Assembly (NCBI GenBank): GCA_003022905.1
Contig: PXSE01000073.1
Location: forward strand, 1-5,655
Reading direction: 5' to 3'
From: Halobacteriales archaeon QS_9_68_42
GTDB lineage: Archaea; Halobacteriota; Halobacteria; Halobacteriales; Haloarculaceae
DNA length: 5,655 nt
Positions within the stretch are counted from its first letter, which is position 1. Each line of letters begins with the position of its first letter. This document shows, in pieces, positions 4,837-5,655 of the stretch. The notes under the pieces were generated by a model. It saw only the letters and a list, made by a program, of their open reading frames with translations. It was not told where the DNA came from and made no database searches. Position numbers and translations under genes: made by a program.

Positions 4837-4856
4837 CGTTACGGAACGTTTATATA
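4837..4856 (+). promoter_or_regulatory. Thermosome promoter: strong TATA box with upstream inverted repeat
   Basis: TTTATATA (4849-4856) is the best TATA box in the window, placed about 30 bases before the ATG at 4884, so the leader is only a few bases. Just upstream, CGTT-ACGG-AACG (4837-4848) forms a 4-bp inverted repeat covering the BRE position where TFB binds. The homologous cct1 promoter of Haloferax volcanii is known to be heat inducible through sequences flanking its TATA box; the same control here is an inference. Confidence 0.65.
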
Positions 4857-4883
4857 GAACCGCTGACGACATATTAGACGACT

Positions 4884-5655
4884 ATGTCACAGCAGATGGG
4901 TCAGCGGCGCGGACAGCCGCTCTTCATTCTCGACGAGGACGCCGAGCGGACGCAAGGCAAGGACGCTCAATCGTCAAACATCACCGCCGGCAAGGCCGTA
5001 AGCGAGTCCGTCCGGACCACGCTCGGCCCCCGAGGGATGGACAAGATGCTCGTCTCCGACTCCGGGGACGTCGTCATCACCAACGACGGCGCCACCATTC
5101 TCCAGGAGATGGACATCGAACACCCGGCGGCCCAGATGATCGTCGAGGTCGCCGAGACACAGGAGGAGGAGGTCGGTGACGGCACCACGACCGCCTCCGT
5201 GCTGGCCGGGCGGCTACTCGCGCAGGCCGAGGACCTGCTCGACGACGACGTCCACCCGACGACCATCGTCGAGGGCTACCAGCAGGCCGCCGAGTTCGCC
5301 CTAGAGGCCATCGAGGAGCAGGCGCTGGCCGACGACGTCGACGACGAAGAACTGGCCGCGGTCGCCGAGTCCTCGATGACCGGCAAGGGCACCGGCGACA
5401 TCGACGCCGCGGCGCTGGCGGAGACCATCGTCGAGGCCATCCGGCAGGTCCAGGCCGACGCGGGCGTCGACCGCGACGCCATCACCATCCGGACCCAGAC
5501 CGGTCCCGGCGCCTCCGCGACCGAGCTGGTCCAGGGCGTCATCAGCGAGGAGGAACCCCTCCACGAGGAGATGCCGCGCGACCTCACCGACGCGACAATC
5601 GCGGTGCTGGACCTCGACCTGGAGGTCCGGGAGGCCGAGATCGACGCCGAGTACG
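4884..5655 (+). CDS. ths: Thermosome (group II chaperonin) subunit, N-terminal part
   Basis: The window holds the first 257 residues of a protein whose family is about 520-560 residues long; the 3' end is cut off. Group II chaperonin signatures are clear: [15 protein letters not shown] (43-57), TNDGATIL (66-73) and [12 protein letters not shown] (98-109), with D68 and D99 expected to serve ATP binding and hydrolysis. The equatorial domain runs to about residue 150; the intermediate domain begins around MTGKGTG, and the apical domain around residue 220 onward ([29 protein letters not shown]). The product would assemble into a double-ring, ATP-driven protein-folding chamber in the cytoplasm. 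Haloarchaea usually have two or three paralogues that form mixed rings; which one this is cannot be settled from the N-terminal half. The first ATG (4884) is chosen over the one at 4896 because it fits the TATA spacing. Heat-inducible expression is likely. Confidence 0.95.
   Translation, partial: MSQQMGQRRGQPLFILDEDAERTQGKDAQSSNITAGKAVSESVRTTLGPRGMDKMLVSDSGDVVITNDGATILQEMDIEHPAAQMIVEVAETQEEEVGDGTTTASVLAGRLLAQAEDLLDDDVHPTTIVEGYQQAAEFALEAIEEQALADDVDDEELAAVAESSMTGKGTGDIDAAALAETIVEAIRQVQADAGVDRDAITIRTQTGPGASATELVQGVISEEEPLHEEMPRDLTDATIAVLDLDLEVREAEIDAEY

Noticed and set aside
1..5655. A defence island, mobile element or CRISPR array
   Set aside because: No transposase, integrase, nuclease or helicase genes, no direct-repeat arrays and no composition break across coding regions; the genes look like stable chromosomal housekeeping and conserved hypothetical genes.

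Overview
The window reads as ordinary chromosomal DNA of a halophilic archaeon (class Halobacteria). The signs are high GC with strong G/C third positions, very acidic predicted proteins, TATA boxes placed about 25 bases before start codons as in leaderless haloarchaeal transcripts, and a group II chaperonin (thermosome) gene. The genus cannot be named from this sequence alone.

Left half (1-2142), all on the minus strand and so read from right to left: a small winged-helix regulator (1864-2142), an MBL-fold hydrolase with a C-terminal winged helix (938-1708), a YkgJ-type cysteine-cluster protein (216-899), and the N-terminal part of a probable TRAM-domain protein cut by the window edge (1-176). 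The gaps between the last three are short (about 38 bases each), but each holds its own TATA-like element, so these look like separately transcribed genes rather than a classical operon.

Middle (2143-2532): a 390-base divergent intergenic region. Its left part is AT-rich and contains short inverted repeats and several TATA-like boxes. Its right part is GC-rich, and I find no convincing gene in it.

Right half (2533-5655), all on the plus strand: an F420-dependent PPOX-class oxidoreductase-like flavin/deazaflavin protein (2533-2928), a class I SAM-dependent methyltransferase with a GTG start (2996-3706), a family 2 glycosyltransferase-like protein lacking the usual DxD motif (3893-4792), and the first 257 residues of a thermosome subunit (4884 to the window end). 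Each has a TATA box just upstream. Those of the methyltransferase and glycosyltransferase lie inside small inverted repeats.

No tRNA, rRNA, CRISPR array, insertion sequence or clear phage element was seen. The genes do not form one obvious pathway. The methyltransferase and glycosyltransferase could act together on a surface glycan or lipid, but this rests on adjacency and family resemblance only. I do not see a clearly new multi-gene system. The points most worth a second look are the glycosyltransferase active-site change, the inverted repeats over promoters, the divergent control region and the unexplained GC-rich gap.
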